From Theocolax elegans (lineage: Eukaryota; Arthropoda; Insecta; Hymenoptera; Cerocephalidae): a stretch of 64,000 nt of DNA. Shown in pieces: positions 1 to 10,984 of this stretch. Where the stretch lies: the NCBI GenBank assembly GCA_026168455.1, contig CM047426.1, positions 27,711,058 to 27,775,057 on the forward strand, written 5' to 3'. Numbering within the stretch: position 1 is the first letter of the stretch; each line of letters starts with the position of its first letter. The notes below the pieces were generated by a model. That model searched no databases. It saw nothing but the letters and a program-made list of their open reading frames with translations, and had not been told where the DNA came from. The position numbers and the translations under genes were made by a program.

Positions 1-158
1 AATAAAAAGAGTTCTAATTATCGTATCAAGGTAACTTTTAAACTGTATATTATTTACTCAGTGTATAATGCAATGGTAGTATCAAAATTAAGAAAATTGT
101 TTAATTTAAACATTTTAAAAATTGTAACAAAATTGAATTTTACGTATGGTGATATTGT

Positions 159-687
159 ATAATGTATATTTTTCGGTCTTTCAGATCTAAAACTTTACTT
201 TACTATTTACTTCACTATGGTTAGTGAAATTTCCCAGCGAATGCCCTTTTTAGAAAATTAAACAAAATTTATAGGCGTTTCGTCCTCGATCTCCAGTTTC
301 AACTCCTCAGTAAGAAACTGGAGATCATACCTTAGACCCCTGTCGCAAGATGAACTGCGACGCCAGCAAGATGTTCTGCGGCTATATATATAGAAAAGAG
401 ACGACAACCTCCCCTACGAGTGTAGAGAGATAGTCGTCCCCATCTAACGGTGGAATAAACCACCAGCCAGAGTGCGACGTATTAGACCGAGTCGCAGGTT
501 TATTAAAACACTTACTGAAGAGTACAAACTGGAGATCAAGGACCAAACGCCTATAAATTTTGTTTAATTTTTTAAACAGGCCACTCTCTGGTAAATTCCA
601 CCAACCGTAGTGAACGAAGAGAAAAAAGAGCCTGCGTTATGTCAAAAGCAATGCTTTAGTTCGGAAAGACCGAAAAATATACATTAT
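159..687. mobile_element. Foldback MITE-like element
   Basis: The two ends are inverted copies: the run ending in CGGTCTTTC near 159-184 matches in reverse complement the run starting GAAAGACCG at 664-687. A second, longer inverted block lies inside: about 256-300 (Gypsy-free A+T text ending in CTCCAGTTT) pairs with about 530-575. The centre carries GC-richer unique sequence. No ORF of transposase type is present, so this is a non-autonomous inverted-repeat element. The flanks are A+T-rich and I could not fix a target duplication with confidence. Confidence 0.6.
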
Positions 688-1011
688 TTAAAAATTGTAG
701 GTGACGATTTGCTTCTAAAAAGAAGATAAGTTTACGAGTTTATATAAGTCGACTCCAGCTGCTGTAACCTGATCTACCTAATCGAATTTCAATTTTTTTT
801 GTCAATTTTGAAGAAAAGTTGATTTTTATTTTACGAATCGATTTTATTTTGTCTAAAAATATGTAGTTCAAAAATCACTTTTCTATCTTTGTTAATTTAA
901 AAGTTAAAAATTGTTAATAAGAATGAGTTCTAATTATCTAAATATTAAAAATAAAAGATTCTGAATGATTAAGTTTGTATATATAGTATAAAACGATTGT
1001 ATTGTTTTTAG
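688..1011. other. A+T-rich non-coding stretch ending in a splice acceptor
   Basis: No coding signal is seen on either strand. The stretch ends with a pyrimidine-rich tract and AG at 1010-1011, read as an intron 3' end for the exon that follows. I see no other feature. Confidence 0.4.
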
Positions 1012-1139
1012 CTCGAGAAAACTTATTGCGTGAAGTAGAGGAGGAGGAAAACGAAGAATCGGATAACAACGATAATGATGATACATCCAGTGATGAAAGT
1101 GACATTTCCTATGGTTCGGATGATGAACCTTCTGCTTAA
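1012..1139 (+). CDS. Orphan terminal exon, highly acidic C-terminus
   Basis: The frame from 1014 to the TAA at 1137-1139 encodes about 41 residues, dominated by Glu, Asp and Ser (for example EVEEEENEESDNND and later SYGSDDEPSA before the stop). It is too biased and well-framed to look random. It is preceded by a typical insect acceptor (T-rich tract plus AG at 1010-1011) and followed by an AATAAA at 1296-1301, so it reads as the last exon of a gene whose upstream exons lie outside the window or are lost. The product is unknown. It could belong to a host gene or to a spliced DNA-transposon gene. No domain is recognised. Confidence 0.45.
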
Positions 1140-1943
1140 GTGGAGGAAGCGTTGTAACGATTTCTTTTTTGTCCATCGTTGAATTATTAATTAATCATTT
1201 AAAATTACATCAACTCATTAAATTAAGACTATATCTCGTGAGGAGGTTGGGAATAAGAAATCCTTGGCTTTTCGCAACTAACAGAACACACTTTTAATAA
1301 ATTATTATACATTTATTGACTACTCGATAATGATAATACACCTCAACATGCATTTTCAACGGTTAAGGGGGTATCCTGCTTTAGAAGGCCTAAAAAAACC
1401 GTTTTTTAGGGGATTTTTTTAAGGTAGAAAAAAATAACCAACTTCAGAGAACTTTCAGAAATATTTTATTATATAATTGAACATTATAAAAAAAATTTTT
1501 TAAAGAAAAATATCAAAATGCAGCCGATTATTAGGCATATTTGTTGGGCAACCCGTAATCCGAGTTTTCTATTGGCGGGAGTGATAGAGCTCTTAATCTT
1601 GATCTGAAACAGAAAGCCAAAAGAAATTTCATTTTCATACATGTATTTTCTATTTGAACCAAGAAAAATCCGAAGAAATTGTGAAATTTGAAATTTTTTC
1701 CGAATTTGAAGCAAACAGTGCTTTTTACGAGAAAAAAAATCTCTTCAATGTGCTGAAAAAGTCTTTTAGAAATTTATTTCCAAAAACCTTTTTGGTTCAT
1801 ATTAGCTTATTTATTTATTTTGCAAACACGCCCGCCAGTTTAGAAAAAGTGGAAAAACGAAAACTCGAGAAAAAGCGCTTTAAAGTTTATGAACTGGAAA
1901 AATGTTAATTTTCGACTACTTACGGCAATAATTAGCTAATCAG
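1140..1943. other. 3' flank of the acidic exon and Mutator-like 3' flank
   Basis: This stretch holds a possible polyadenylation signal at 1296-1301 and a GC-richer patch at about 1360-1400 (GGGGGTATCC type text) that could be near the end of the neighbouring transposon. I found no matching inverted terminal repeat on the far side. Small ORFs here have no recognisable product. Confidence 0.3.
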
Positions 1944-3644
1944 CTATTCCTGTGCCATACAATAGACCTTCAGCTTCCTTATGGAACTCATTTTGTTGAA
2001 GTTGTTCAAGTCTGCGGGCCGTACGAGCTTACTGGAAAGAGACGAACGTCGTCTTTCTCGTTCAATCCGTTGTATGTCGACATTATCCGCAAACATTTTA
2101 CATTGCTGGCCAATTTTCAAATTGAGTAATTGCATGATATGCAGAACTGCTGAATATCCTTCATTGAACATTCCAGCAGCCATGTACGCAGCAATTTCTA
2201 TGATTTTTTGACCAGAATTGAGATGTTTCGGAGTTATGCGCCAGACAGTGGAGTTGAACGATTCGTTCGAATTTTGCGTGTGTCCACCTAAGCATCGCGT
2301 CATGAGATCGTCATGTTCCTCTACTTTTTCTTCAATCAATCGAGCAGAATGTTTGAAGAATGCAAGATAATTCGTATCTTCGGCTTTGCGCCATTCACAC
2401 CAGCTGTCAGTGCCTGTCGGACAATTCTCGTGACGAGGAGATTCATCAGTTGAACAATAATGATCCAGCGTTGCCATCACAGCCTTTTTCATATCTTGGA
2501 CAGAATGAATATTCCTTCGAATTGCTAAACCATAATATATTGTCAACTTTTTGATGAAATTCTCTGTTAGACGCTTTTTTTCCTCCAAGCTTCTCTTCCT
2601 TCCTCTTATTTCGCTATCGAGTACCCATGCGTTTTTGTACGTGTCCCACGCACTCATTTTTTGTCACAGGGTAATCATCACCATATGGATTCATTTTTAC
2701 AATACCAATGAAAGTTTTTGAATCACCGTCGCCGATGTAATTCGTATACTTTACTTCATTTTCACTCAAATTTTCAACAGATCTCAAAAACATCTCCACG
2801 ATTGAATCTACCTCCATCTTCCCTGCTGAACCATCGTGATTTGAAGAGCATGATTCTTTATGATCATTATACCATTCTTCAAATTCTTCTTCGTCTAATA
2901 CATTCTTTTGTAAAGCACATGAATGGCAATATGCACTTTTTACAATAAGGTCGACTACTTTGCCAGAGTAATATGCAATGAGCGTTGTAACACCAAACAA
3001 TGAAGTAAAACCTTGTTTTTCCAGGATCCATCGCCAGAAACTTTCAAACAGTCAGCAGATCTATCATGTTCTATATTTTTTTCATTCTCTACTTTGACAG
3101 CTTTTTCACAAACGCTTTTGAACATTGATTTTGACGCTGTATATAAATGCAGCTCAATTTGATCATACGTTGATTTTGCTAAACCTTGACATATATCCAT
3201 AAGTCCACAAAACACATTGATACCTTCTCGCCCAACACCGAAAAGCCTCATAACAAAAACAATTCGTCTATTTATTTCGAATCCAGTGTTTATAAACGGT
3301 CCTGAATTTATTTCTCTATGAACACACATACACGATAATACAATTTTGAAATCTAAGCCTCGATGTCCGCTCTCTGAAAATTGTATATTTTGTATGCAAG
3401 ATTTGCAAGTTACGATATCAGAAATTGCAAAAAATACTGTGACAAACTCGATTATTCGATAGCAGTGAGTTGGATGCACAATGATGTTCTCGGTGCTAGC
3501 GGTGGCTAATTTTCTCTCAGTACTACTTGTGTTGCACTCTGTATCATCTGATTTTGTTGTGAATTGATTACCATGGAATTTTCGTTTCCGTGGTTTTGCA
3601 GCACGATTACTACTCGATTTGTCACTTTTCGGATAATGAGACAT
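1944..3644 (-). pseudogene. Mutator-like transposase, frameshifted
   Basis: Three overlapping minus-strand reading frames together cover one transposase of the arthropod Mutator-like family. The N-terminal frame starts at the ATG at 3644, carries the basic KPRKRKFHGNQF segment and runs to VSGDGSWK near 3020. There it shifts frame into 2614-3000, which contains FGVTTLIAYYSGKVVD, YIGDGDSKTF and ECVGHVQKRMGTR, the strongest family signature. A second shift near 2620-2655 leads to the C-terminal frame 1944-2657 with NSNESFNSTVWR. The Asp residues of the GDGS and GDGDS motifs are present and are candidates for the catalytic acidic residues of this DDE family. At least two frameshifts make the copy inactive. 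Terminal inverted repeats were not found. Confidence 0.75.
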
Positions 3645-4374
3645 GATTATATTGAAGCGCACTCGTCAATAGTCAGAGCAGAACTAAACGTTACGTCACA
3701 AACAGCTCTATAGGAAGCAGGTACACACAGATTATATACCGATGACACATACTAAGGTTCAAAAGACGCTTCTATGAAAGCAAAATATTATTTCGAACAG
3801 CTGCTGAACCTTTTCAGGTATATAGTTTCGAGGAGCGCGGGCGTTTCATTCTGACCGAGCACTGGCACTTGCTCGATGCCCCGTTGCGTTTAGTGCTGTA
3901 TCTTCGGAAATACTACGAATCCGATTCTATAACTTCGGATATATGTTCTTATACATATAAGGAATAGATCTAAGCAATAAAAAAAATCGATTTTTTGAAC
4001 GTTCTTAAACGGCGTCGGTTGAGCTTTCGCACACGCACACCCACCCGGTCGCACTGGCTATCGGCGTGCGTGATCAGGGCAATACAGGAGATTAGTATTA
4101 ATTAAATAATAACTCAACTAATGATAGATAAAAAAAATATTTAAATTAATTAAATCTAATTACCGGAATTCTCACCATTATCGAGTCTCTTCATAATTCT
4201 ACTCAAGGATCTACCGAAAAATCACAACGACGCAACTACATGTCAGCGCGCGCGAAAATTGAAAACATGTATTAGGTGAGTGCAAGTATTCATTGCAGAC
4301 ACCTCCTAATACTGAACACGTAGTCTCCACCTCCGCCGTCTCGATATGCACAAGAATATTCATTAACTATGAAT

Positions 4375-4412
<38 letters not shown>

Positions 4413-5160
4413 TTTAATATTATATTAATTATAATTATTACAAACCAAAACTAACAGTTAATGTCTTCAAGTATAAAAGAATATATGATAATAGAATAAC
4501 TAATGAGTATTCGGTTCTTTCGATATAACAAAAAAGATATTGTATTAATACGTCTAACCGTTGCGATTTAATTACATTTCGTTATTTACATGATCTATAA
4601 TAAGCGTTACGAGTGCTAAATGCAAGTATCATTTATCCATCTCTGTCGCTTATTAATAGGTTAGCGACAGAGACAGAGCATAACTTCCCCAGGTGATAAC
4701 TCGCATAAACCTAGGTCACACCCCTCGAGAGGTCGCACATATGAATAAAGTCTGTAGACTTGGAAAGCGTCGTCTGCACGCATGGGGAGTCGCACATCGC
4801 AGAAGACAACATGGCCGACATTGCCGTCGCGACTACACGTGTAGTCTGCCTCGTGGAAAGTCTTCGGCGTACCGACACCGGTAAAGCCTTTCTAATAATA
4901 CCGCGAATTATATGTGAATGTGCGTGTGAGTGTCTCTCTCTTTTTTTTTATTCACTAATTGACATGCAATGTCACAAAGCCCCCTCCTAAATCATAATTA
5001 TCTATCTAATTTTGATTTAACCAACTAACGTCATAATTTATGTTTAATTACAAGAATCACTCACCATTTCATTGAACTGCTCACGAATCTCGACGAGCCA
5101 CTCCCCCACAACCGCGCTTCATTCCTCCCCCCCCCCCCGAAAGTAGCCGACGCTGAGGCT
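3645..5160. other. Non-coding stretch with AT microsatellite
   Basis: No gene is supported. An (AT)n run lies at 4379-4410, a short C-run at 5129-5140, and GC-richer unique text at about 4690-4890 that gives only short overlapping ORFs in two frames. An AATAAA-free, A+T-rich background otherwise fills the region. Confidence 0.35.
4641..4672. repeat. Short perfect hairpin
   Basis: CTCTGTCGCT at 4641-4650 is the exact reverse complement of AGCGACAGAG at 4663-4672, with a 12-nt A+T-rich loop. It may be a degraded terminal-repeat joint or chance. No function is inferred. Confidence 0.35.
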
Positions 5161-5168
5161 ACAAATTG

Positions 5169-6500
5169 GGAGTCAGCAACACCGATTCCAGTATCGCGTC
5201 CCGCTCACCCGCCGGAATATCCCTCAGCGAATCAATAAGTTCTTGGAGAACCTTGATAGCCGGGAGCTAGCAACTCGCAAGACCCGAGCCCGGAGATCGT
5301 AATTGCATCTTCGCAATGAGACAGCCCTAGCGCCTGCACTCTCGGAAGATCTAGTCCAGCAGCGGGCGATTGAAGGGTGGCTGACGGAACCATACCGGAC
5401 GCCTGCGAGGTGGAAGGAACCACCATCATTGCTGGTACGACGGAAATCCGCAAGGTGGATGGTTCTACCAGTATCGTATGTTCGATCTTTTCCATCTTTG
5501 TTCTGGTCGCCCGTCGACATCGCCGATCTCGCTGCTTCCTCTTCGAACCTGACACTGGACTGTCAGCAGCCACCATGGATTCCCCACGAATAGAGGTGTC
5601 CACATCCGTGACTTCCAGAGTTGGTGGTACTTCAGGGCGCGCTGATTCCCCGTCTAACATTACTATTAAAGTAGTTACTTCCGGGGATGCAGACGAAAGA
5701 ACCGCCGGCGGCCCTTCTGTCTTCCGTTCCTCTGGAGTACGGTGTACAGGCGCACACCTAGGGCAAGTGCGTAATGTCACTTCTCTTTGCCCACAGTTAT
5801 AGCAAAATTTAATAATATACAGATCCCGACACACCGTTTATGGCCATATTGCCAACATTTAATGCATGCCCTGGGTGGAGGATATAGGTCGGGATCCGTT
5901 CGAATCGATACTAACCCTTGCATTTGGATTCCAGTTGTCCTTAGTGGTTCCTGGCAGACATCGGCGCTCGCGCTTAGTACGGTGGAACCTTTGGGCACCA
6001 CTACCTTCGAACAGACCGAAGGAGTGGGCCGAATATCCACTGCCGGGCAGCGTTGCACCAATGTAGCGGATCCATGAGGAGGAAACTCGTCCCGCTCCGG
6101 TGAACGGTAAAGAGTCCCAAAATAGTCATCTGCTGTTAGGTGGCGACGGCTGGGTGAGTCCCTCCTCATTCGCCGTCCCGACCGTCTCGATGTTGGCCAA
6201 TCCACCTGCGGCAGCTGAGCAGGCGGGATGTTGGCTATCGGCACGTCCTCCCAGAGAGGTTCCTCGACCTTCCAAGTGACTGCCGTAAGGACGGGCACCC
6301 ATCCTGGGTGAGGTGCATCCTCCGTCTCCGGAAACGGAAACTGAGGCGCGGCCAGCTGCACCGTCGGATGCCTCGATGGGGCCGGAAGATACTGTCTTCA
6401 GTCGTGGTTTCGGACCCATCTCCGTCGGAGTTCGCGGCAGCATCGACCGTCGTTCGTCGTTTCGGTATTAACTGAATGTCGAAATTCATTAATATGTTGA
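5169..6500 (-). pseudogene. Proline/arginine-rich ORF with zinc knuckles
   Basis: Two overlapping minus frames (6361-5777 and 5834-5232) join around a Cys-rich segment. The first ends in PPRACIKCWQYGHKR and the second carries CRDLYIIKFCYNCG followed by CPRCAPVH, so a CCHC-type knuckle and a second Cys pair are split by a frameshift near 5800. Upstream is Pro- and Arg-rich (RRSGRRMRRDSPSRRH). The product looks like a Gag nucleocapsid region of a retroelement, but it lies downstream of the integrase of the same strand, an unusual place. It could be a piece of a second element joined at about 6500, where the integrase sequence stops abruptly after the HINEFRHSV stretch. Confidence 0.5.
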
Positions 6501-7190
6501 TCCCACGTTTGGTGATCCGTACGGGCAAACATCGCGATCATTGTCTTTAACGTTCGATTTGCGTGCTCGACCGGGTTAGCTTGTGGGTGGTAGGGGGGTG
6601 AAGTGACGTACTTTACACCGTACTGTAAATGGCTAATAACGTTTTATTAGCGAATTCTTTCCCGTTGTCGGTAAAAAGGTAATCCGGTGTATCCCATCGG
6701 AATAATACTAATTCTTCAAATGCCCGTGCTACCATTTTACCATCCGCAACGCGTACGGGTTTTAACTCGACCTATTTCGTAAATAAATCTTCAAATACCA
6801 ACAGGTAACAGCAATGATTCTTACTCGGCGGTAATTCCATCATATCCGTAGCCACTACCACCCATAGACGCTCGACATTGCGATCACCCAACATTCCGAC
6901 AGCACGTTGCTGTGAAATTTTGTATCATTGACGAAGATTGCATTCCTCAATAAACAAATGTACATCATGCCACAGCCCCGGCCAGCAATATTCTCTTGCA
7001 AGTCGGTCATACGTTTGTCGATACCTGTCTATGATAACCCGACACCGATATTCTTTAGGCACGACTAAACGTCAGCCAATCTCCAGATACTCTACCGGAT
7101 CTAATAATTCATCTTTCCGGAACCAATAAAGCATCTCATTTTCTAATTTCCAATGCGGATACTTATTTGGACGCTCCCGCACGTTTTCCA
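6501..7190 (-). pseudogene. Gypsy integrase fragment, first copy
   Basis: The minus translation in broken frames gives the typical integrase core end: YHPQANPVERANRTLK near 6600-6540, preceded by the region between the catalytic Asp residues. The PVERANR motif contains the catalytic Glu. Several stops interrupt it. It follows RNase H directly, as in Ty3/Gypsy pol. Confidence 0.6.
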
Positions 7191-7194
7191 CCTG

Positions 7195-8460
7195 TCATAA
7201 ATACCATTCGTCCTCTATATTCTTGAATCCTCGCAAAAACGCATCAGGTACATGGTGCATTGCACCTTTCCTATGTAATATAATAAAATTCCGTTGCTTT
7301 AACTCGAATACCCAACACTTTAGACGACCCGACGGTTCTTTCAAATTGTGTAACCACCTCAGTACGCTATGGTCAGTAAACACCGTAAAATGATATCCCT
7401 CGATATATGGATTAAGCTTTAGAATCGCCCATTTTACAGCCAAACGTTCTTTCTCCATGGTTGTATAGTTACACTCCGCTGGCGTCAGAATGCGACTTAT
7501 ATACACGATAGGATGTTCCCCGTCGTCATCCTCTTGCGCTAGTACCGCCCCTATCACGTAATCGCTTGCATCACACTGTATACTAAATGACTTATTAAAA
7601 TCTGGCCTTGACAAGACTGGTGCACGTGTCAGCGCTAGCTTAAGCGATTCAAATGCCTCCTGTTGTTCGTCACCCTAAACCCACGAGTATCTTTTCTGCA
7701 GTAACTTGAGTAACGGAATTTTTACCTCGGAATCGTGCTTTATAAATCGCGAGTACCATCCGACTATTCCCAAAAACCGTCAAAGTTCTTTAATATTCCG
7801 CGGGGGCGGATAATTAAGTACCGGTGCCGCCCGCTCAGAATCGGGCCGTAGCACGTCTTTATCCAACAAGTAACCCTAATACGACACTTGAGAGCAGCAA
7901 AATTCACATTTATCACGATTCACCGTTAAACCCGCTCCCGATAACCGCCTAATAACAACCTCCAACCATTTTAAATGATCCTTAAAGTTTTCTATCGCCA
8001 CTATTACATCATCCAGATACGCGAATACATACGGCTCGACCTCCGGTCCGAATAAACTATCTACTAATCTCTGAAACGTTTGTGGCGCATTCTTTTAAAC
8101 TGCCAAAGACCGGACCGGGCACCGCGAACGCTGTCAACTGAGGACTTAATACCTCCATCTTTACCTGAAGTACGCTTGTTAAAGATCGATCTTCGTAATA
8201 AACCGAGCTTTACGTAGTTTATCTAATATACTGTCCATATTTTGACTAGGATAAGCGTCTTTCTTTGTCACTTTATTTAAATCACGATAATCGACAGAAA
8301 AACGATAAGATTCGTCGCGCTTTTTCACGATTACCGGTGCACTACGCCACTCATTTCACGATTTCTCGATAATGTCGTTTTCTAACATTTTTCTCACTTC
8401 ATCGTTCGCGATTTCCCACATTTTAGGCGATAATCGGCGTGGTTTATGTTTTACGGGTTC
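7195..8460 (-). pseudogene. Gypsy reverse transcriptase-RNase H, first copy
   Basis: The uninterrupted part, 7614-7195, is an RNase H of Ty3/Gypsy type: FSIQCDASDYVIGAVLAQ, then YTTMEKERLAV with the catalytic Glu, VFTDHSVLRWL with a catalytic Asp, and a C-terminal DAF(L)RG. Upstream (8460-7620) broken frames still show the RT palm, FAYLDDVIVA near 8030-8000, and the connection FLGIVGWYSRFI near 7760. Stops and small indels separate these pieces. The polymerase cannot be made from this copy. Confidence 0.75.
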
Positions 8461-8466
8461 CGCCCC

Positions 8467-9120
8467 CTAAACGTCGATCACGTGTTCAATTAAATTAGTA
8501 AAACCGAACCCGCGTGGTTGTTCCGGCAATAGTTGTGACATCAGCTGCTGCACCATTTCTTTTTGATCGTCATTTAATTCACTTAAATCCGCATATTCTG
8601 AATAAATTTTACTCTCGTTATTCAAAGACCCATCCTTAAAAAATTTAACCAAAGGACCGTCACGAAAACGCCACAAACCATCTCGATAATTTGTCTCGAT
8701 CGTGAATTCTTTACAGAAATCAATTCCTAAGACTACGTCATGACTCAGCACGTCGATAGCCCCAGCTATGATTATTTCACTAACACCTAGAACATCCAGG
8801 TTTAACTTCAACGTGCCTTTTACCGATGATAGTTGTCCCGTCACTGATCGTATTTGCGCCGAGGATCTCTCTAGATGTTTTTTAAATTGTTCCACTACCT
8901 TTGGCTCTATAAGCGAAACCATTGCCCCCGGATCTACTAATGCACGATAAACTATACCTTCTATCACGATCTGTAAGTACTGTCTTTCATTGACGACCGT
9001 ATCCGCGATTTCAAAATTTCTTCCAATATCTTTGCGTACTGTATAATGCAATAATCGGCGTACTGCTATATTGCGGCTTCGACGATCACACACGGGCCGT
9101 AACCGAATCATAATTAGCAC
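8467..9120 (-). pseudogene. Gypsy aspartic protease and RT N-terminal linker, first copy
   Basis: The frame contains a retropepsin segment: ALVDPGAMVSLI followed about 75 residues on by VVLGIDFCKEFTI, the second conserved hydrophobic-Gly block. The canonical active site is DTGA or DSGA; here the residue after Asp is Pro, so the protease is probably dead. The remainder (LNDDQKEMVQQLM) leads towards the RT. The open frame ends at 8467, where RT continues in other frames. Confidence 0.65.
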
Positions 9121-9128
9121 CCTTGATA

Positions 9129-9985
9129 TTAACTGTGTCCGATTTTTGAGCAGCCACGTCGTTTCGTTATTTTTTTAATAGAATCTACCATACAAGCCTC
9201 AGTATCATCCGCTAGCTCGACTATCGCGACGTTCTTGGATTTCTTAATCTTCTGCGTGTCCATCCATGCCGTTCCCTCAATACGACTGGTACTGTTCGGT
9301 CTATTATTACTATCAATTTCCATTAGCCTTTCAAATTCATGTCCGTACGTCTCGACCTCCGCTACGTTACGAACTCGACGAATTGCCACGAACATACGAT
9401 AATCCCGTTTCATATTTCGGATTAATATTTGTAATAACACTTCTTCCGTTGGTGGGTTTATGAATTTATTAACTATTATTTTAAAGCACGTGATAAAATT
9501 CGATATTGATTCGCCATCTTTTTGTTTGCGATTATATAATTCCTCCAATACATTATTATAATCAAGACGTTTCATAATCCGATAGTGGAACACCTGGGTA
9601 AATTGTTTCCATGATTTTATACCTTTACCAATCGCCTCAAACCATCTACCCGCCGATTCCATGAAGACAACAGGTAGTGCTCGTAATAAATCCGCGTCAG
9701 TTACTTCCCCAGACTTACGCCAAAAATTTAAACGACATAAGAATTTATCTGTGCCTCCTTTATCAGTGTCTCCCGTATAAGACAAATGCCACGTTTATAA
9801 CGACTTAACCAAGCGGTTGCGCATCTTGATCGCCGCCAAACGGGTTCCTTCGTCTCGCACCCCGTGCTGCGCATTCGTCTCGAACTCTGAACCACTCGAG
9901 CTCGAATATCGCGCTCTAGGTGTAAGACTGCTTTTCCAGACCACCTGAGGCATAATGTAATTAGCTTTACGTTTTTCAATCTGTA
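9129..9985 (-). pseudogene. Gypsy Gag fragment, first copy
   Basis: The frame 9785-9129 has the capsid-like signature of the Ty3/Gypsy gag family: ADLLRALPVVFMESAGRWFEAIG, SWKQFTQVFHYRI, and YNRKQKDGESISNFITCF, followed by a basic tail ending in RRGCSKIGHS, a partial CCHC zinc knuckle cut by a stop. Upstream, a second frame to about 9985 supplies further N-terminal residues, broken by a stop near 9797. It is the first gene of the minus-strand element. Confidence 0.7.
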
Positions 9986-10029
9986 ATCTGTTTTCAAATA
10001 AAATAGTACTAAGTTTTAATTTCTTGCAG

Positions 10030-10379
10030 GATATAATACGTCGGAGAGTTCTAAATCTGAATCAATAATAAATTATAATTATAATGCAGACTTATCTTCG
10101 TCAGCTTCTAACAATGCTGATTCATTTATTTCAAAATCGCATGCAACCAATGGCAAAACTTCCGGGTACGATGCGGATTCGTCTCTGATTAATATAACAC
10201 AACATGGATGTGGAGGAGATAATGATATTCAAAGAAACCGCGATTCATTCACCGAAGACAACGAGTCTTCTGATTCCGGTGAGATCTACAATGAAATTCG
10301 CGGTCCCGATGAGCGTTTTATTATATATGAGGAAAATCACAAATACATAAGTAAATACAAAATTAAGAGGAGGTCGTAA
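10030..10379 (+). CDS. Orphan terminal exon, Ser/Asn/Asp-rich
   Basis: A good acceptor (TTCTTGCAG, AG at 10028-10029) precedes a frame that is open from 10030 to TAA at 10377-10379, about 116 residues. It starts within a codon, so it is an internal continuation of a coding sequence and not a start exon. The composition is Ser/Asn/Asp-rich (TSESSKSESIINY, DADSSLINIT, RDSFTEDNESSDSGE) and the last residues are basic (YKIKRRS). AATAAA occurs at 10736-10741. No domain is recognised. It lies immediately beside the Gypsy gag remnant and may be the last exon of a host gene, possibly the same gene as the exon at 1012. Confidence 0.45.
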
Positions 10380-10984
10380 CAGAAAAAACTGTCAATCAAA
10401 TATGACAGTTCATAAAATTAAATTTGTATTCTGCACTATTCTTCTCTTTTAATGGATCATATTACTCCAAATTTTGCAATAATGATTCATTTGGTCTATA
10501 GAATAGCGCTCTGGTCTTAATGTAGTTGAAAAATTTCGTATTATTATTATTTGTCCTAATTTATCTGACCATTGTATGATATGCAGGTTTATTACGGTTC
10601 TTCACTAATTTTTGCTTCTATGCTATATTATGATACAAAATTTTAACAGAACAATCAAAATACAGTATAGAATGTCACTCTGATAACATTTTGAACAAAA
10701 AATGATGCAAATGTGCTAAAATTAGTTTGCAAACAATAAACAGTTTTGCAGTTATCTGCGAAAAATATAAGTTTTTTTATTTTGCCTAAAGGTGGCGCTG
10801 TGTAATATTCCTATAGGCCTCGATCTGTTGAATCGACCGATCAGCTATTAGTGTTGAGTGCTTACCGAGACGTACATGCGGTGTGCCTTACCTATTGTTC
10901 TGTATGTTACTACGTATTATATGATTCTATAATTATTTTTTTATAACCTTAATTGTCAAATCTGTCCAATCTGTCAACTCATCT
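10380..10984. other. Probable 3' UTR and spacer
   Basis: A+T-rich and without coding signal. A possible polyadenylation signal is at 10736-10741. A short GC-richer patch at 10790-10910 contains no recognisable feature. Confidence 0.35.

Larger units (their letters stand above)
5169..9985 (-). mobile_element. Decayed Gypsy (Ty3-type) retrotransposon, first copy
   Basis: Reading leftwards on the minus strand, the order is gag (about 9985-9129), retropepsin (9120-8467), reverse transcriptase (about 8460-7620), RNase H (7614-7195) and integrase (about 7190-6500). This is the Ty3/Gypsy order. All domains carry stops or frameshifts. No LTR pair was found: the right edge runs directly into the intron of the exon at 10030, and the left edge contains a zinc-knuckle ORF instead of an LTR. 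The copy is therefore truncated at both ends or rearranged. Confidence 0.75.

Noticed and set aside
4693..4990. Overlapping short ORFs in GC-richer text
   Set aside because: Two frames overlap with equal length, with no domain and no splice or polyadenylation context.
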